From the NCBI GenBank assembly GCA_947650285.1, contig CANTFL010001426.1, positions 405,573 to 469,572 on the forward strand: 64,000 nt of DNA, read 5' to 3'. A program made the translations under genes and the position numbers. Positions 9,340 to 20,763 of the stretch are shown piece after piece. The notes beneath the pieces were generated by a model. It did not search any database. It was not told the origin of the DNA and worked only from the letters and a program-made list of their open reading frames with translations. How positions within the stretch are numbered: position 1 is the stretch's first letter; each line of letters starts with the position of its first letter. This DNA is from Hyaloperonospora brassicae (taxonomy: Eukaryota > Oomycota > Peronosporomycetes > Peronosporales > Peronosporaceae).

Positions 9340-12300
9340 CTACGCCTCGGAAGAGGTTGACGAGGTATATTGCCGCACGTCGAAACCCTTGTTCGAGAAC
9401 TGGAGGAGATCGTCACTGTCTTTGCCGATAATAACAGTGCGTCTGTTTGGCACGTTCCCGCTGAAATACTTGACCGCGACGTCCACGAGCTCTCGGCGCG
9501 TCAAGGACAGGTATTGCTCACGACGGCGCTGGCGCATCTCGTTGGTGATGCCACGCAAAAAACTCATTCGGCCTTTCATTGATGGAGTCTTGGGGGCGTC
9601 GATACTTGCAAACACCGACAGTATCGCTTCCTGGACGTCTCGATCAGAGAACTTTCCACCGACAGCCCACTGACGTGCACCTGCGTAAGCGTCAAGCGTC
9701 TTGAACGTGTTTGGGTCGTAGTGCGAGCTCATCGACAAGGAGCCCTCGTTTTGAGACACGCCAGACCCGTACGCCCCACCTTGCTCACGCACTTGCTGAT
9801 GCAGGTAACACGATGACATCATCTGTGCCAACACAGTAAGCGGTACATGGTCGTCGTGAGCAAATGACACTGACGGCTGCGTCTCCACGACGGAATGCAC
9901 AGAGACGGGAAAGGCAAAATAGTTCTTGCTTGGCGCAATGGGCAGCTTGAGCTCCTCGTTCGACAGCGTCAGCGACGCAACGTCGACAAGTGAGGAGGAT
10001 CCAGCGAGCGGCTGAAGAAATTTCGACACCAGCGACTGTTCGATCTGACCACGAAGCTTTTCTTCCGTTACAACAGATAGGCGCAGAGTCGTGGGCGAAA
10101 ACACGACCCGCGCAATGTCCTGAAGTTTACCAGCGAGTTGGCGTAGATCATCATCGGAGCACTGTGCCCAGCTCTGGAGCTGCTCAATCCGCGTCAAGCC
10201 GCTGTACAGCTCGTCGTACATACTTGCAAAAGTAAGACCCACGCGTGAGCGTATACCGGCTAAGGCGGAACCTGATGACGAGATGCTGCTGCTAGCGGTG
10301 GACGCGCTACTCTGCAGCATAAGACGCAGCTGTCGTAGATTCTCTTCGCTTTGAAATTGTGTGTCAACGAGCAACTCGAGCAGAAGACTCAGCGTCGCAT
10401 CCACCTTGTGCGGCAAGCACATTGTACCAACCAAAAGGGCTTGCTTGCTGGGCGCATCGCTCGCATCCACAAGCGATGGCGCCGTCATAGCTGAGCACGA
10501 TATGCCTCCACTGCAGTTTGCGATTACCGTGGACAGCTCGTCGTAAGCATATCGTGTGGTACCCAAGGATCCAAATACCGTCGTAAAGACGTTAATGTAT
10601 CGGTGGTACGCTGGGGGCAGCGCTTCCAAATCGAAGAGGAGGCGCAAGTAAGAAACTTCATTGGTCGACGGCACGCGCACGAACTCCGTCGATGTCGAAT
10701 GAAGATGTGTCTTGTCGATACGGTCAAAGTTTCCTTCTTCGACGCGCGGAATGTCGTCCAGCGTCAGTGTAGGCAGGCATTCCACGGGCTGCTCTTTCTG
10801 CTGATGACGCTCAAGCTGCGCTGTGGCCTCAGCGATTCGATCTAGGTCAGTGTTGACTTGCTCAAGTAGTGTCGCGGCTAGATTCTCACGCTCAGAGAGT
10901 TCTTGGTTTCGCACAAAGTCTTCGGAAGGCAACATGAGTATCTGAACTTCGCGCAAATCGTCACGCATAAAATAGTCGCGCACATAGGTCTCGATGTACT
11001 TTGGGTCGCGAGTCATTTCTTCATTCAAGCGCTCCAGTAAAGGATTCAGTTGCAGATTATCAATGATGTCGCCTCCATGAGCCCAGGCAGAGCTGATGCC
11101 ATGCATGAGCTGCAAGCCAAAGTTGCCCGTCACATGCTTTAGACTTAGCTCCAGTTGGTGCAGTAGACCATCCACTCGTCCTTTTTCAAATCCGTCTGCT
11201 ACTACCTTCTCCAACGCGTCGCGCACAGCCTTGCGGATGACGGGAATCGCATCTTGTCCACCCTCGATGCCCTCTACACCTACACCGAACGTAGGGTAGT
11301 AGGTAGACGTGTCAAAGCCCGTACCAACTGAAAAGTCTTGCGCAAGATTCGAGTCAATCAGTGCCTTGTATAATGGTGATGCCGGGCCATTTGTCAACAA
11401 ATAGCCAGCTATCCGCAGCACAAAATTTGGGAAAGGGTCTGTTGACTTCACGTCGACAAACTTGCTGATGCAATACTTGGTGTTAGGATCAGTAGAGTCG
11501 CTGCTCATGTTGCTGCTGGGGCCTTGTATCACAATCAGATCTGCGTTCTCTGGGTCGGTCTTATAAATGTTGAACCCCTCTGTATTCACTCGAGTAGCTG
11601 CCGATTCGGTGCAGTAGTCAAACTTGTTTAGGACCTCCTGGTCCAGATAGGCCAAGTGGTCCGTGAGTGGCAAGTCACCATAAGAGTAGAAGCAGCAGTT
11701 GGACGGATGGTAGTTTTTCTTGTGAAATGCGCACAACTCTTCGTACGTCAACGACGGAATGTGCTTCGGGTCACCTCCACTCACGTGCTCGTAGATGGTG
11801 CCACGCATAAGTTCCTGTTGCAATCTCGTACCGAAGAGGTTGTTGCTATCGGAAAACACTCCCTTCATCTCGTTTAGCACGACTCCCTTGTACACAAGTT
11901 GTCCATCTCCGTGCTTGGTATCCTCACTGATTTCGAGCCGATGCCCCTCTTGCAAGAAGTCAAGCGGATCCAATTTGGGGAAAAAGGCTGCGTCAAGATA
12001 TACACTCATTAAATTGCGCCAGTCTTTGGCGTTGGTCGTCGAAAACGGATACATCGTGTGATCTACTCCCGTGAGAGCGTTCATGTACGTGTTCAGACTG
12101 CGCTTGATCATGTTGAAGAACGGGTCGCGCACAGGGAAGCGCTTCGAGCCACATAGCGCTGTGTGCTCCAGAATATGCGCTACACCCGTCGAGTCGCTCG
12201 GTGGCGTGCGGAACATGACGGCAAAAACATTGTTCACATCCTTTGCATCGATGTGCAGGTACCTGGCCTTCGTGGGCTCGTGACGCAGCTCCAGGGCGTC

Positions 12301-12477
12301 CACGCCATACTCAGGCACAGTCGCGACTCGCTCAAGTGTAAAGTTGTGGTACGTCTCGCCCACTTGCAGCGACTTGCAGCCCTGTCCCCTCTTCGAGACA
12401 CGAGGGATTGAAGAGCTGAGACATCGTAGGCGACGAATGCGACGTCCAGCTGGCGCTAGGGACGTGTGGCGCAGCAT
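9340..12477 (-). CDS. Mitochondrial presequence protease (M16C metallopeptidase, PreP/Cym1)
   Basis: This is 1045 residues in one exon, the usual PreP length. The N-terminus (LAPAGRRIRRLRCLSSS) is rich in Arg and Ser with no acids, as in a mitochondrial targeting peptide. The inverted zinc motif HxxEH is seen as HILEH (H101, E104, H105), and the distal ligand is E203 in the LNEMKG motif. The family signature around it (HTALCGSKRFPVRDPFF, SLNTYMNALTG, YPFSTTN) is complete. The C-terminal half contains the second M16 repeat, including the REQGGAYGSG substrate-binding region near residue 890. PreP degrades cleaved targeting peptides and other unstructured peptides in the matrix. The gene appears intact, has no introns and converges with the PX-RING gene. 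Confidence 0.96.
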   Translation of the reverse strand: MLRHTSLAPAGRRIRRLRCLSSSIPRVSKRGQGCKSLQVGETYHNFTLERVATVPEYGVDALELRHEPTKARYLHIDAKDVNNVFAVMFRTPPSDSTGVAHILEHTALCGSKRFPVRDPFFNMIKRSLNTYMNALTGVDHTMYPFSTTNAKDWRNLMSVYLDAAFFPKLDPLDFLQEGHRLEISEDTKHGDGQLVYKGVVLNEMKGVFSDSNNLFGTRLQQELMRGTIYEHVSGGDPKHIPSLTYEELCAFHKKNYHPSNCCFYSYGDLPLTDHLAYLDQEVLNKFDYCTESAATRVNTEGFNIYKTDPENADLIVIQGPSSNMSSDSTDPNTKYCISKFVDVKSTDPFPNFVLRIAGYLLTNGPASPLYKALIDSNLAQDFSVGTGFDTSTYYPTFGVGVEGIEGGQDAIPVIRKAVRDALEKVVADGFEKGRVDGLLHQLELSLKHVTGNFGLQLMHGISSAWAHGGDIIDNLQLNPLLERLNEEMTRDPKYIETYVRDYFMRDDLREVQILMLPSEDFVRNQELSERENLAATLLEQVNTDLDRIAEATAQLERHQQKEQPVECLPTLTLDDIPRVEEGNFDRIDKTHLHSTSTEFVRVPSTNEVSYLRLLFDLEALPPAYHRYINVFTTVFGSLGTTRYAYDELSTVIANCSGGISCSAMTAPSLVDASDAPSKQALLVGTMCLPHKVDATLSLLLELLVDTQFQSEENLRQLRLMLQSSASTASSSISSSGSALAGIRSRVGLTFASMYDELYSGLTRIEQLQSWAQCSDDDLRQLAGKLQDIARVVFSPTTLRLSVVTEEKLRGQIEQSLVSKFLQPLAGSSSLVDVASLTLSNEELKLPIAPSKNYFAFPVSVHSVVETQPSVSFAHDDHVPLTVLAQMMSSCYLHQQVREQGGAYGSGVSQNEGSLSMSSHYDPNTFKTLDAYAGARQWAVGGKFSDRDVQEAILSVFASIDAPKTPSMKGRMSFLRGITNEMRQRRREQYLSLTRRELVDVAVKYFSGNVPNRRTVIIGKDSDDLLQFSNKGFDVRQYTSSTSSEA

Positions 12478-15477
12478 GACACCGCTTCGTGCAAAGGTGT
12501 GCTGGCTGGCTGCTATGAGTCGACAGATGCGAGAATGGACTTTTGAAGGTTAATTCGAAATCGCACACGAAGAAAAGGGTACTATGTGCTTGACAAAAAC
12601 GTAAGATGTAGGCGTGACTCAATGGGAAAGCGCCACAGATCACCTGTTTTTTGCTGATTGAGACCTACCACTCACAACTATATTCTGCTGGCCTCCTGAC
12701 ATGCGAGAAGTGTGATTCAATAGCTGCGCACCGATCTGTGGACTCGGCCATGTATACCAGTAATTTAGTCGAAGATTAGATCATAATTCGGAGTGATGCA
12801 ACAGGTAACATGTTACACAAACTTGACATTTATGATGGCGTCAATGTAAAAATTATCGCTGCAGATATTCATTCAACAATATCTCCCGAAGCGGGTCATT
12901 TTGAGAAAAGATTGCCTGTGAAGCCTACGTGCGGCGGCACTAACTAGCACTTGTGGCGAACATGGTCATGATACCTACAGTAAATGCTAGGCGCACGCAA
13001 AGTATGTCGAGCAAGTAGTCAGCTCACGTGGTTGTAGCTTGACTGATAGAAAGTAAGGTTGTAGGAAGAATTGGAGGTAGACCTGACTACAATATTCATA
13101 AATCTCTTGTTCTTTTATATAGCTGAGCTAGTCTAATTCAGCTGACTGCGCTGCTCTGCACGTATCGTGAAAGTGAGATAGCGGAGCACCCGATATGTCA
13201 TAAGTGTACGTAGCTTATCATGTGACCAGTTCACGTGACTTTTACGAACACCAATATAGGTAGCTTTTACTATCACCAAAACAAGCGCGGGGTACGCCTT
13301 GACATCTGATATCACTGTGTGGTGCATCTGAGGATCATGGATCCATGTATTATGAACTTGCGTGGTAGTAGAAGCTCCAACTCCAGTATCAATGCTTTTT
13401 CCACCACACTTAATCTGATAGGAGGCGATCGAAGGTACGAGTTTGACAGTACGCCGGCCAGATGTCAGTACCATTTATTAGTCTAAATAGGCAAAAAGTA
13501 TCGTGCCACAGTCGCAAAGTACAAAAAACATGTAATTGACGCAGCTGAGTAATGAAATATCTTTCTTCGACCGCAAGGCTCCAACAGACAGAGATAATGA
13601 GAGAAGAGGTTGCACGACGTAGCAATCCGATACATACGAGTAACAGTTTACTATTGCGCCAAGATGATGCATGCGCATCGGCTAAAACGCTTGAGATTTA
13701 TATCTCAGAGCTAGGGGCAGTCGAAGGAGATTGCGCATTAGTTAAGTTCGCCAAGCTTAAACTGTATCAACCAAGCTCGACGCAATTGAGCCAATGCGAA
13801 GAGGTGGAGGATAGCATATAAACCTAGCCAGACGTGCTAATTATTGGGCCTTTCGGGTCGATCTTTACGAATCTTGTAGTTTGAAGCCGTATGCGAGCGT
13901 AAAGCGGAGCTCAGACTCACGACTGAACTGCCCCGTGGAAAGTTTAGGGCTTATGCCGAGCTCCTAGACTGGAGGCAAGATTAGCATCATTACGCTTATG
14001 CGGTGAAGTGATATGTATAAAAAACAATCAGCATGATCAGTTGATTTGTTGTCGGAGTTTTAATTGCTCAGATGCGATAACAAAACTGCCTAAGCATTCG
14101 AAATATTTCTTTTGGGTACGCGATGTGGGACGCAGCCAGTTTTCCGAAAACAAGTTTCTGTCTAAATCGATCATCTAACGGCTCATTTGTATGGCGATCA
14201 CTCGTATCTCCCGAAGAAAGGGTTGACGCGGTAGCTTCTGCCTTGATAGCGCCAAGCTGCAAATAAAAAATACTGAGCTCAATTTGATGGCGTACGTCGC
14301 GTCTGCTCGAATTGAAGTGCAAGCAGACTTACTGATGATAATTGATCTCGGTGCTCTTTATAGCTTGCGTACAATGTATGCAAGAAGCGTTTAATCAACC
14401 AAGAAAGCTTTCCAGAGGGAGAAAGGAAACAGTAATGAATATGTTGATTGCACCAGAATCAACAAAAGTTGAGTTCTCTCAACTGATGAGCCAAAGCATG
14501 TACTATAACTATCTGCTCATCACGTTTTGCGTGTCTGTGCTGATTGATGAAAAGTAGTTGATATCTGTAATGATCCGAGATGAAGCTTGAACGGATGGTA
14601 CTGTTGCAGAAGTGGTCGATGCAAGAGTGAGGACTGTATTGATTGTTTTTTGTTAAAGCTCTGTTTGCCAATGAAAGCTGCTACTCCTTCCATGTCCACT
14701 AAATATACAAAGCGCATTTCAAATAAACACTAGCAGGTCTCCGTGTACCAGTTCCGTCGATGCTGATCACTTACAACTGCCTGAACCACAACTGTAAGCG
14801 CTCTGATCCTGTCTGAAGCAGCCGGTTGCACAACTGACTCGAATGCAAATCTGGTTACGCCATCAATATCATGGTCGATGTCAACCCACGTGCTGAACAC
14901 CGTCTTTCGTTCACTAAATATTACCTTATTGAGAAATAATCTGTAATGGAGTAAATTTCCCATTGAAATATGCACAATATGAAATTTACCCAACTTTATA
15001 ATGTAGAGTAAAATCCAGACGGAAACCCCGGAAGAGTGATCATCAGTAGGGCTAGTCTATCAACACCTGCGAATATGTCATGAGAAACTGAATCAGAGTA
15101 ATTCGTGACTCAATGAATAGCCATGCAGCTTATCAAGTGCTGCAATGAACGCGCGGATCAGTTTTGATATGGTGGTGTTCGCTCGATATAGCACCGACCC
15201 CTTCAACAGCAAAAAAAGCTTTCAGCGCCTATGATGATACAGATTAAATTACCTCATGAGTGCACCCGAGCATCCGATCCCGATAACAGGAAAGCACATG
15301 ATGCTTACAACGCATTCGGCTCGAAGAAGCGACACCAACACGCTTTACAGCATACCGTTTGATTGCGACACGAAATAGTGGTTGCTACGTGTGACTGATA
15401 AAATTGAAGTTGATAGGTGATGTTATGGCCGTTGCACGGCCGTCGGCATTTAAGGTCAAAACAGTTGGTAGTCAGAA
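12478..15477. other. AT-richer intergenic region, no confident gene
   Basis: This 3-kb stretch lies between the protease promoter and the family-A retroelement. ORFs are short and lack domains. The only supported content is a tRNA-like repeat at 13118-13195 and the target-site copy CAGAA at 15473-15477. Confidence 0.5.
13118..13195 (+). repeat. tRNA-like (SINE-type) repeat, copy 1
   Basis: This has a box-A-like start (TAGCTGAGCTAGT), then TTCAGCTGACTGCGCT, and an AGCACC end 65 nt after box A begins. The same words at the same 65-nt spacing recur at 27979-28060. Box B is degenerate. It is probably a tRNA-derived SINE fragment or tRNA pseudogene rather than a working tRNA. Confidence 0.5.
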
Positions 15478-15868
15478 TGTAACGGGGCACACCCTTGCGT
15501 AACTTAACGCAAGGGTTTTGGGTGCCCCGACAGACGTACACGTGGCAAGCGAGGAAGCGTAGGTAGGGCAAAAGTAGAGCTGTTATATTAATATAATTAA
15601 GTCTTTAAACTACTGTCTCTTCGTTTGACTTAGTTTAACTATACTAATATAACTGGATGTATGGTGACGTCTCGTCACCACTCATTGCGCGCGTCTTGCG
15701 GCGATTGGTGGGTTGATATCATCACGATATCAACCAATGAACAGACCCTTTGGTCGACCCTTCAATATCACCACTTTGGTGATATTGTTTAAAGAATACC
15801 CATCTTTATATTCTTTATTGTCACTTTCCTTAAAGTGACAATTTCATGGAACGGGCTGCCCCGTTACA
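15478..15868 (-). repeat. 3' LTR of element A
   Basis: This LTR is 391 bp and starts TG, ends CA. It contains at least five perfect hairpins: 9 bp at 15492-15515 (nested in a 7-bp outer stem 15484-15490/15522-15528), 7 bp at 15663-15679, 10 bp at 15711-15735, 10 bp at 15764-15786 and 10 bp at 15818-15841. Confidence 0.97.
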
Positions 15869-15881
15869 TCACCCCCCTTAA
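15869..15881 (-). other. Polypurine tract of element A
   Basis: On the minus strand the bases just before the 3' LTR read TAAGGGGGGTGA, the expected plus-strand DNA primer for Gypsy reverse transcription. Confidence 0.8.
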
Positions 15882-15998
15882 CTGATAGTCACCGTGTGAC
15901 TATCGAAAATATGGAGGCCACCCGTTGGCCACCATTGGGACAGGGAGCACTTGTTGGGTCCGTTCCATTCACTTTCCGCTTGACCTCGCATAGTTAAC

Positions 15999-17606
15999 AT
16001 GTCTATGCGAGGTGACTCAAGACCCACACAGCCCGGTGCTGTGCCAGCCTCTGCGGCAGACGATTCTTCGTCTGCTGCCCCTTCTTCGCCTGCAGCAACA
16101 GGTGCTGCAGGTGCACGCGGTATCACACCGCGTGCGCACGATGACCCTGATTTATAGGTCATCTACTCTGGCGAGTCAGACGTGTCTGACTCGGGCAATG
16201 CTCCAGAGGCGTCTTGCTCACCGGCGACGCCTCAGTATTCGCCAAGACCACTGCCGAACGAACGGACTCGTGATTTGCATCACAGTCTGTTCGGCAGTGA
16301 TGATGATGATCAGGGTGGTGAGGAATTCTTTTCCTCACCACCGCCGGCTCGTGCGTCTTCGCACGAGCGTGATGACGATGGCGCGAGCCGTCGTCAATCT
16401 GGGAGACGTGGTACCGACAAGGGTACCACTGTGAAGCGTGATGAGTCGAAGCCGTGGCGTTTGCCCGAACTGCTCATCAATAGCCTGTCTCACGAGACAG
16501 GCCAACACCATCGAATACCCTTATTCGATGCAACCGAGCTTCACGGCTTGAGTTCCAGCGCGAAGAACTTTCGCGCTGAAGAAGATTTTTATCTCGATGT
16601 CTTCCTTAGACATCGATGGTACAACAGCAACCAAAAGCGTGACAAAACATCGCTTTTGGCTGCGTGGAACGCGTTCGTCCAAAACGTAAAGAATTTTGGA
16701 CGAGAAGGGTGGCTCAAGAAACTTGAGGCGACACGCCTCAGGTTCGAAAGGCGAACGCCAACCGGTGCTAGGTAACGGTTGCATTGTTTATCGAGTGAGG
16801 CAGGCATTCCTTGCCTCACATGGGGAGACCCTTGTGCGAGTTGTGCTGACAACTCGCAACGTGCGCAGAGCGACGTGTATTCCCTAGATTCGCCCTGGGG
16901 AAGAGCACACATCTCGGTTGAGATGCGTGACGCGATTGCGAACTTGCAATCCGTCTACAAGCGCCTAGGGCGCGTGTTTACCGATGGGCCACAGGACTCA
17001 TCGGATGGGTCTCGTCATACTGGCGGACGAGACCTTCAACATCCATCAACAGCTGAGAGCGGGGCTCCCAGCTGTTCCAAGAGGGTGGATACCCCCGCCA
17101 CTGGACGAGGTAGCTCGTCCTTGATCCTGAATCGTCACGGTGATTCAAGATACGCTCCACTAGAAAGCGTTGATCGCCGTGAGCATCCACCAAAGGATGT
17201 GGTGGAGGAGGAAAGACCTCCTCCAGATGATTCGGTTCACCATCTCGACCCTTACGAGATGGATCGCGCAATCGATGAATTGCGCGATGACTTGAAGCAC
17301 GAGCGCGACCGGCGCTACGCTTTGACTGATACCGTGCGGAAGAACCGCAAGGATCACGAGGCTGATCGGGCGAGGGATCGCGCCGATTATGCCACAGCGC
17401 AGCTTCAGGTCGAGCGGGATGTCCGCTCCCTATTCGGCGAGCTGGCGACAGCTCGCGGGGAGATATCTCGGTTGAGTTCCGAGGTATCATATCTGCGCGA
17501 CCAGAAGGATCGTCTGGAGCGCGAACGCAAGAACTTGATGGATGTTCTTGAACGTGGGGGCTATCTTCATCGGAAGAAGAAGGCTCGTACTGACAGTACG
17601 ACCTAA
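15999..17606 (+). pseudogene. Antisense ORF of element A (opposite strand to gag-pol), coiled-coil protein
   Basis: One reading frame of 536 codons runs from ATG 15999 to TAA at 17604-17606, interrupted only by TAG at 16155-16157 and TAA at 16773-16775. The order is: Ala/Ser-rich N-terminus, acidic stretch (GSDDDDQGG), a central conserved block (IPLFDATELHGLSSSAKNFR and NFGREGWLKKLE, about 16515-16730), then a C-terminal coiled coil (about 17250-17560) ending KKKARTDSTT. Its last 629 bases lie opposite the integrase chromodomain frame. In the decayed family-B copy the homologous blocks (53700-53800 and 53895-53940) differ mainly at third codon positions, and that copy has GAG where this one has the TAG at 16155. 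A once-functional protein is therefore likely. No family is recognised. A roadblock, regulatory or RNA-binding role would be guesswork. Confidence 0.7.
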
Positions 17607-19214
17607 GCCTCCCCACGTAAAACATAGGATGCGTGCGCATCTTACGTGGCAATTCGAGTGTGTATGCATTGCCCTTGCGATGCAACACTCGAAATGGTCC
17701 AATGTATTTCGGCAGTAGTTTACTACTGCCGACACTAGTGACTGCATGTCCAGGTAAGTTTACCGTAGACAGTAGTACTAGGTCATTAACCTTAAATGAA
17801 AGAACATTTTCTCTTCCATTCTTGTCTGCGTTCCGTTTCTGACGGTCCATCGCATTTGAGATGGAGTCCTGAACGAAACGGACTACCGCCTCTCGATTCA
17901 GCAGGAAGTTCTCTGCTGACTCTTTGTTTTGTCTTTCAGTGCGCTTCGTGCGCATTGCTAAGAGATTGTTCTCTTCTTCAGCGAGGGTGTCTTCTTCCTC
18001 GCTGGAATAATCGTTGACGATGCTGAATATACCAGCATCGTCATCATCATCCGAGTCAATAATACCGTCGCCGCTATTATTGAGGTGATTTTCTTCATCG
18101 ATGTTGACATTGTCGACATCGGTATCATACGTGACGACGTTAGCGTCGACACGTGATGAGCAAGAGCCAAAACGGTTTTTGCTCGAGCGAGTCCCTCCCC
18201 CCTATCCAAGAGTCACACTCTAGAAGGGCGGGTACACGTGTATGGCGTAAGCCACTCACGCAAAACGGTGTGTGCTGCGTGGAAGCATGCACCGAATTAT
18301 TGATGGCGGATTCCACCATGGGTAGGAATTCGCTCCAACTCGGAAACGAGTGGATATATCCTCGAAGGATCTCTTCGAGGACACGGTTCGCACATTCCGT
18401 CTGACCATCTGTTTCGGGATGGTCAGAAGTAGACATTTGTAATCTTGTTCGCGTCTTCGGGAAACCTGAAGACGAAGTCCATTGAAACGGACTGCCAGCA
18501 CTCTGTCGGAACAGGCAGTGGCTGCAATGGCGCACGGGATGGAGGACTAGGCTTCACCCGTTGACAAACCTCGCAAGCACGTATGTACTTGCGAGCAAAC
18601 TGATACTGGCGGGGCCAGTAAAAGTCACGACTTACCGTGAGGTAAGTCTTTTCCCTTCCACGATGGCCGCTTGTTGGGGCATCGTGACACTCATACATGA
18701 TGCGCAAACGCAAATCATGATGAGCGGGTACGACGACACGAGGCGTGTCGTCGGCAACAGCTGTATAGTACAGCAATCCGTTGCGTGTACTATACCGATC
18801 CGATGAGGATCGGTACAAAGCCGGTAAATCCCTCATGGATTTACTGGATGGATTCACCAAATGATCCATCAATCGCAGAAGATCCTTATCTTCCGCGTAT
18901 GCCTTTCGTACGTCGTCAAGTAAACTTGACGACGGGACACTGACTGACAGTGTCGCAACAGTGGGCTTATCCTCACTGTTGGATTGTGCGTCCGGCTCGA
19001 AATCGGGCCGGCGCGAAAGCGCATCAGCGACGACATTGAGTCGTCCCGGTTTATACTCCACGGAGAAGTTATACTCCGCGAAGAAAGACAGCCACCTCGC
19101 CATTCTTTGCGAGAGGTGTGGGCTGTTTACGGCCGTGCGTAATGACGCATGGTCCGTGTAGACAACAAACGGTCTATCTCCCAAAGAGATAGACGCGGAA
19201 CTTAGCCAGTGCAT
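16978..19214 (-). pseudogene. Integrase with chromodomain, element A (internally deleted)
   Basis: RNase H tail residues (VYTDHASLRT, ADALSRRPDF) lead into the integrase zinc domain (HHCC: H-GHRGREKT..., CEVCQRVK) at about 18560-18720, then the start of the catalytic core (SMDFVFRFPED, about 18460). From there the sequence jumps at about 18435-18455 to TSDHPETDGQT, the Glu-containing end of the core. Compared with element C, about 65-70 residues are missing, including both catalytic Asp positions (the VDR and SDRDPRF motifs). The C-terminal part (16978-17955) contains a GPF/Y-like region and a chromodomain ([20 protein letters not shown], then W-x-S-WEP) at about 17000-17130. Several frameshifts are also present. 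The integrase is non-functional. Confidence 0.85.
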
Positions 19215-20745
19215 ATTTCATGGCAAGGAGTTCCTTGTCATGCACTGGGTAATTACGCTCAGCTGCTTGCAGCTGACGCGACTGATAACAGATGACGCGC
19301 TCCGCGCCATCTGCATCGAACTGCATTAACGCACAGCCGATTGCGAAATCGCTGGCGTCACAGACCACATGAAATGGTCTGTCCTGATCTGCAATCGCCA
19401 AGATCGGCGATTGCATCAAGCTTTGCTTGATACCTTCAAAGGAACGCTGGCACTCAGCGTTCCATGACCACTTGACATTTTTCTTGAGCAGACAAGAAAG
19501 ATGAACAGTCATCTCGGCGTAGTTGCGCGAGTACTTGTGCAAGTACACCGCAAGACCAAGGAACTTCCTTAGTCCCTTGACATCGACTGGCACTGGCCAG
19601 TCGGTGATCGCCTTGATCTTTTCGGGATCAGGGCGTACGCCGTGTTTACCCACGGTGCACCTAAGGAGAGCTAAATCGCTAGCCGCGATTATACACTTCC
19701 TGAGGTTGTCGTACAACTTATACTTGCGCATAAGTTGAAGAACCCGACGAACGTGAGTTCTGTGAACTTCAACGTCCGTCTTTCCGTCCATATCCCGGAT
19801 ATGAACGAACACATCGTCGAAGTAACTCGGTTGCGAAGTCTCGCACCGGTCTCAACACATTGGTGACACATCTGTTGAATGTTGCAGGGGTGTTGCTCAT
19901 CCCCTGAGGCCTCACTAGCCACTCCCACAGCATACCGCTGGGGGTACTCACTGCCGTGAACGGGACGTCCCGTTAACGCATGAGGATCTGATAGGATCCA
20001 TCAGATCCATGGACGAAAAGATGGTACTCTTTGACATACCATCTATGATCACGTCCTTCTTCGGTATCGACGTCTGAGTCGGTACCGTTGCAGCATTCAA
20101 TTTGTTGAATGCGTGCACTATCCGCCACCCTCCTGTGGCCTTTCGCACACAGAAGGTCGGAGAGCTGTGAGGGGATGTTGATTCCCTCACATGGCCCGCT
20201 GCTAAGCGATCGGCAAAGAACTTGTCGATCGCTAGTACTTGTTCACGAGGCAGTGGCCACTGCTTCATGACACATTACTTCGAGCCCGGTTTGAGCTCGA
20301 TCTCGTGTCGAGTGCCTTTGTCCTTAGGCAACTCGCAAGGTACGGATTCAGGGAACACATCCCTGAATTCGATCGAATCCTTATACAAAGGATTTGCCTG
20401 AAGTGACTCCCAGGATTGAGACGTGTATCGTTCAATCTGAGTCTTCTCACCGATGAAGCTTTCGTCCATCGATGAGCTGCTGAGAACCCGTTCGTTCTCA
20501 GCAAACACTGTTGCCGACCGAATGTCGGTCACATACTCATCCTCTGTGACGAGTATGCAGATCTGCTTGACTTTGCCACTACGCAGATCACGCAAGAACC
20601 GTTTCGGTTCTAGCGTTGGCAACTGAGTTATCTCCGAAGTCAACTTCGGAGGCACAATCAGATCAAGCGTATAAGCGCCTACGCTTGATCCGTCATTAAC
20701 CAAGACGTTCAACGTCTCGGTTTCTTCCTGGGAACTTGCTTCCAC
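19174..20745 (-). pseudogene. Reverse transcriptase and RNase H, element A (broken)
   Basis: The RT start (KQWPLPREQVLAIDKFF, SSPTFCVRKATGGWRIVHAF) lies near 20080-20268. The catalytic SYFDDVFVHI lies at about 19805-19832, and the connection and RNase H (CDASDFAIGCALMQF, VHDKELLAMKYALAKF) at 19180-19500. Breaks: TAA at 20275-20277 where the sister copy has TAC; a frameshift after SSMDLMD near 20000; a frameshift just before the YFDD motif near 19835; and another near 19200. The two frameshifts near 20000 and 19835 are shared with the family-B copy at 57100-57320. Confidence 0.88.
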
Positions 20746-20763
20746 AGGTTGCTGAGGGCCTAA

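Noticed and set aside
14068..14322. Minus-strand ORF of 84 codons with a hydrophobic start, considered as a secreted effector
   Set aside because: No clean signal peptide at the N-terminus and no RxLR or dEER motif; composition fits random AT-rich DNA.
15478..17600. CRISPR-like array suggested by regularly spaced palindromes
   Set aside because: Stems all differ in sequence, there is no common repeat, and they lie in a eukaryotic LTR element.
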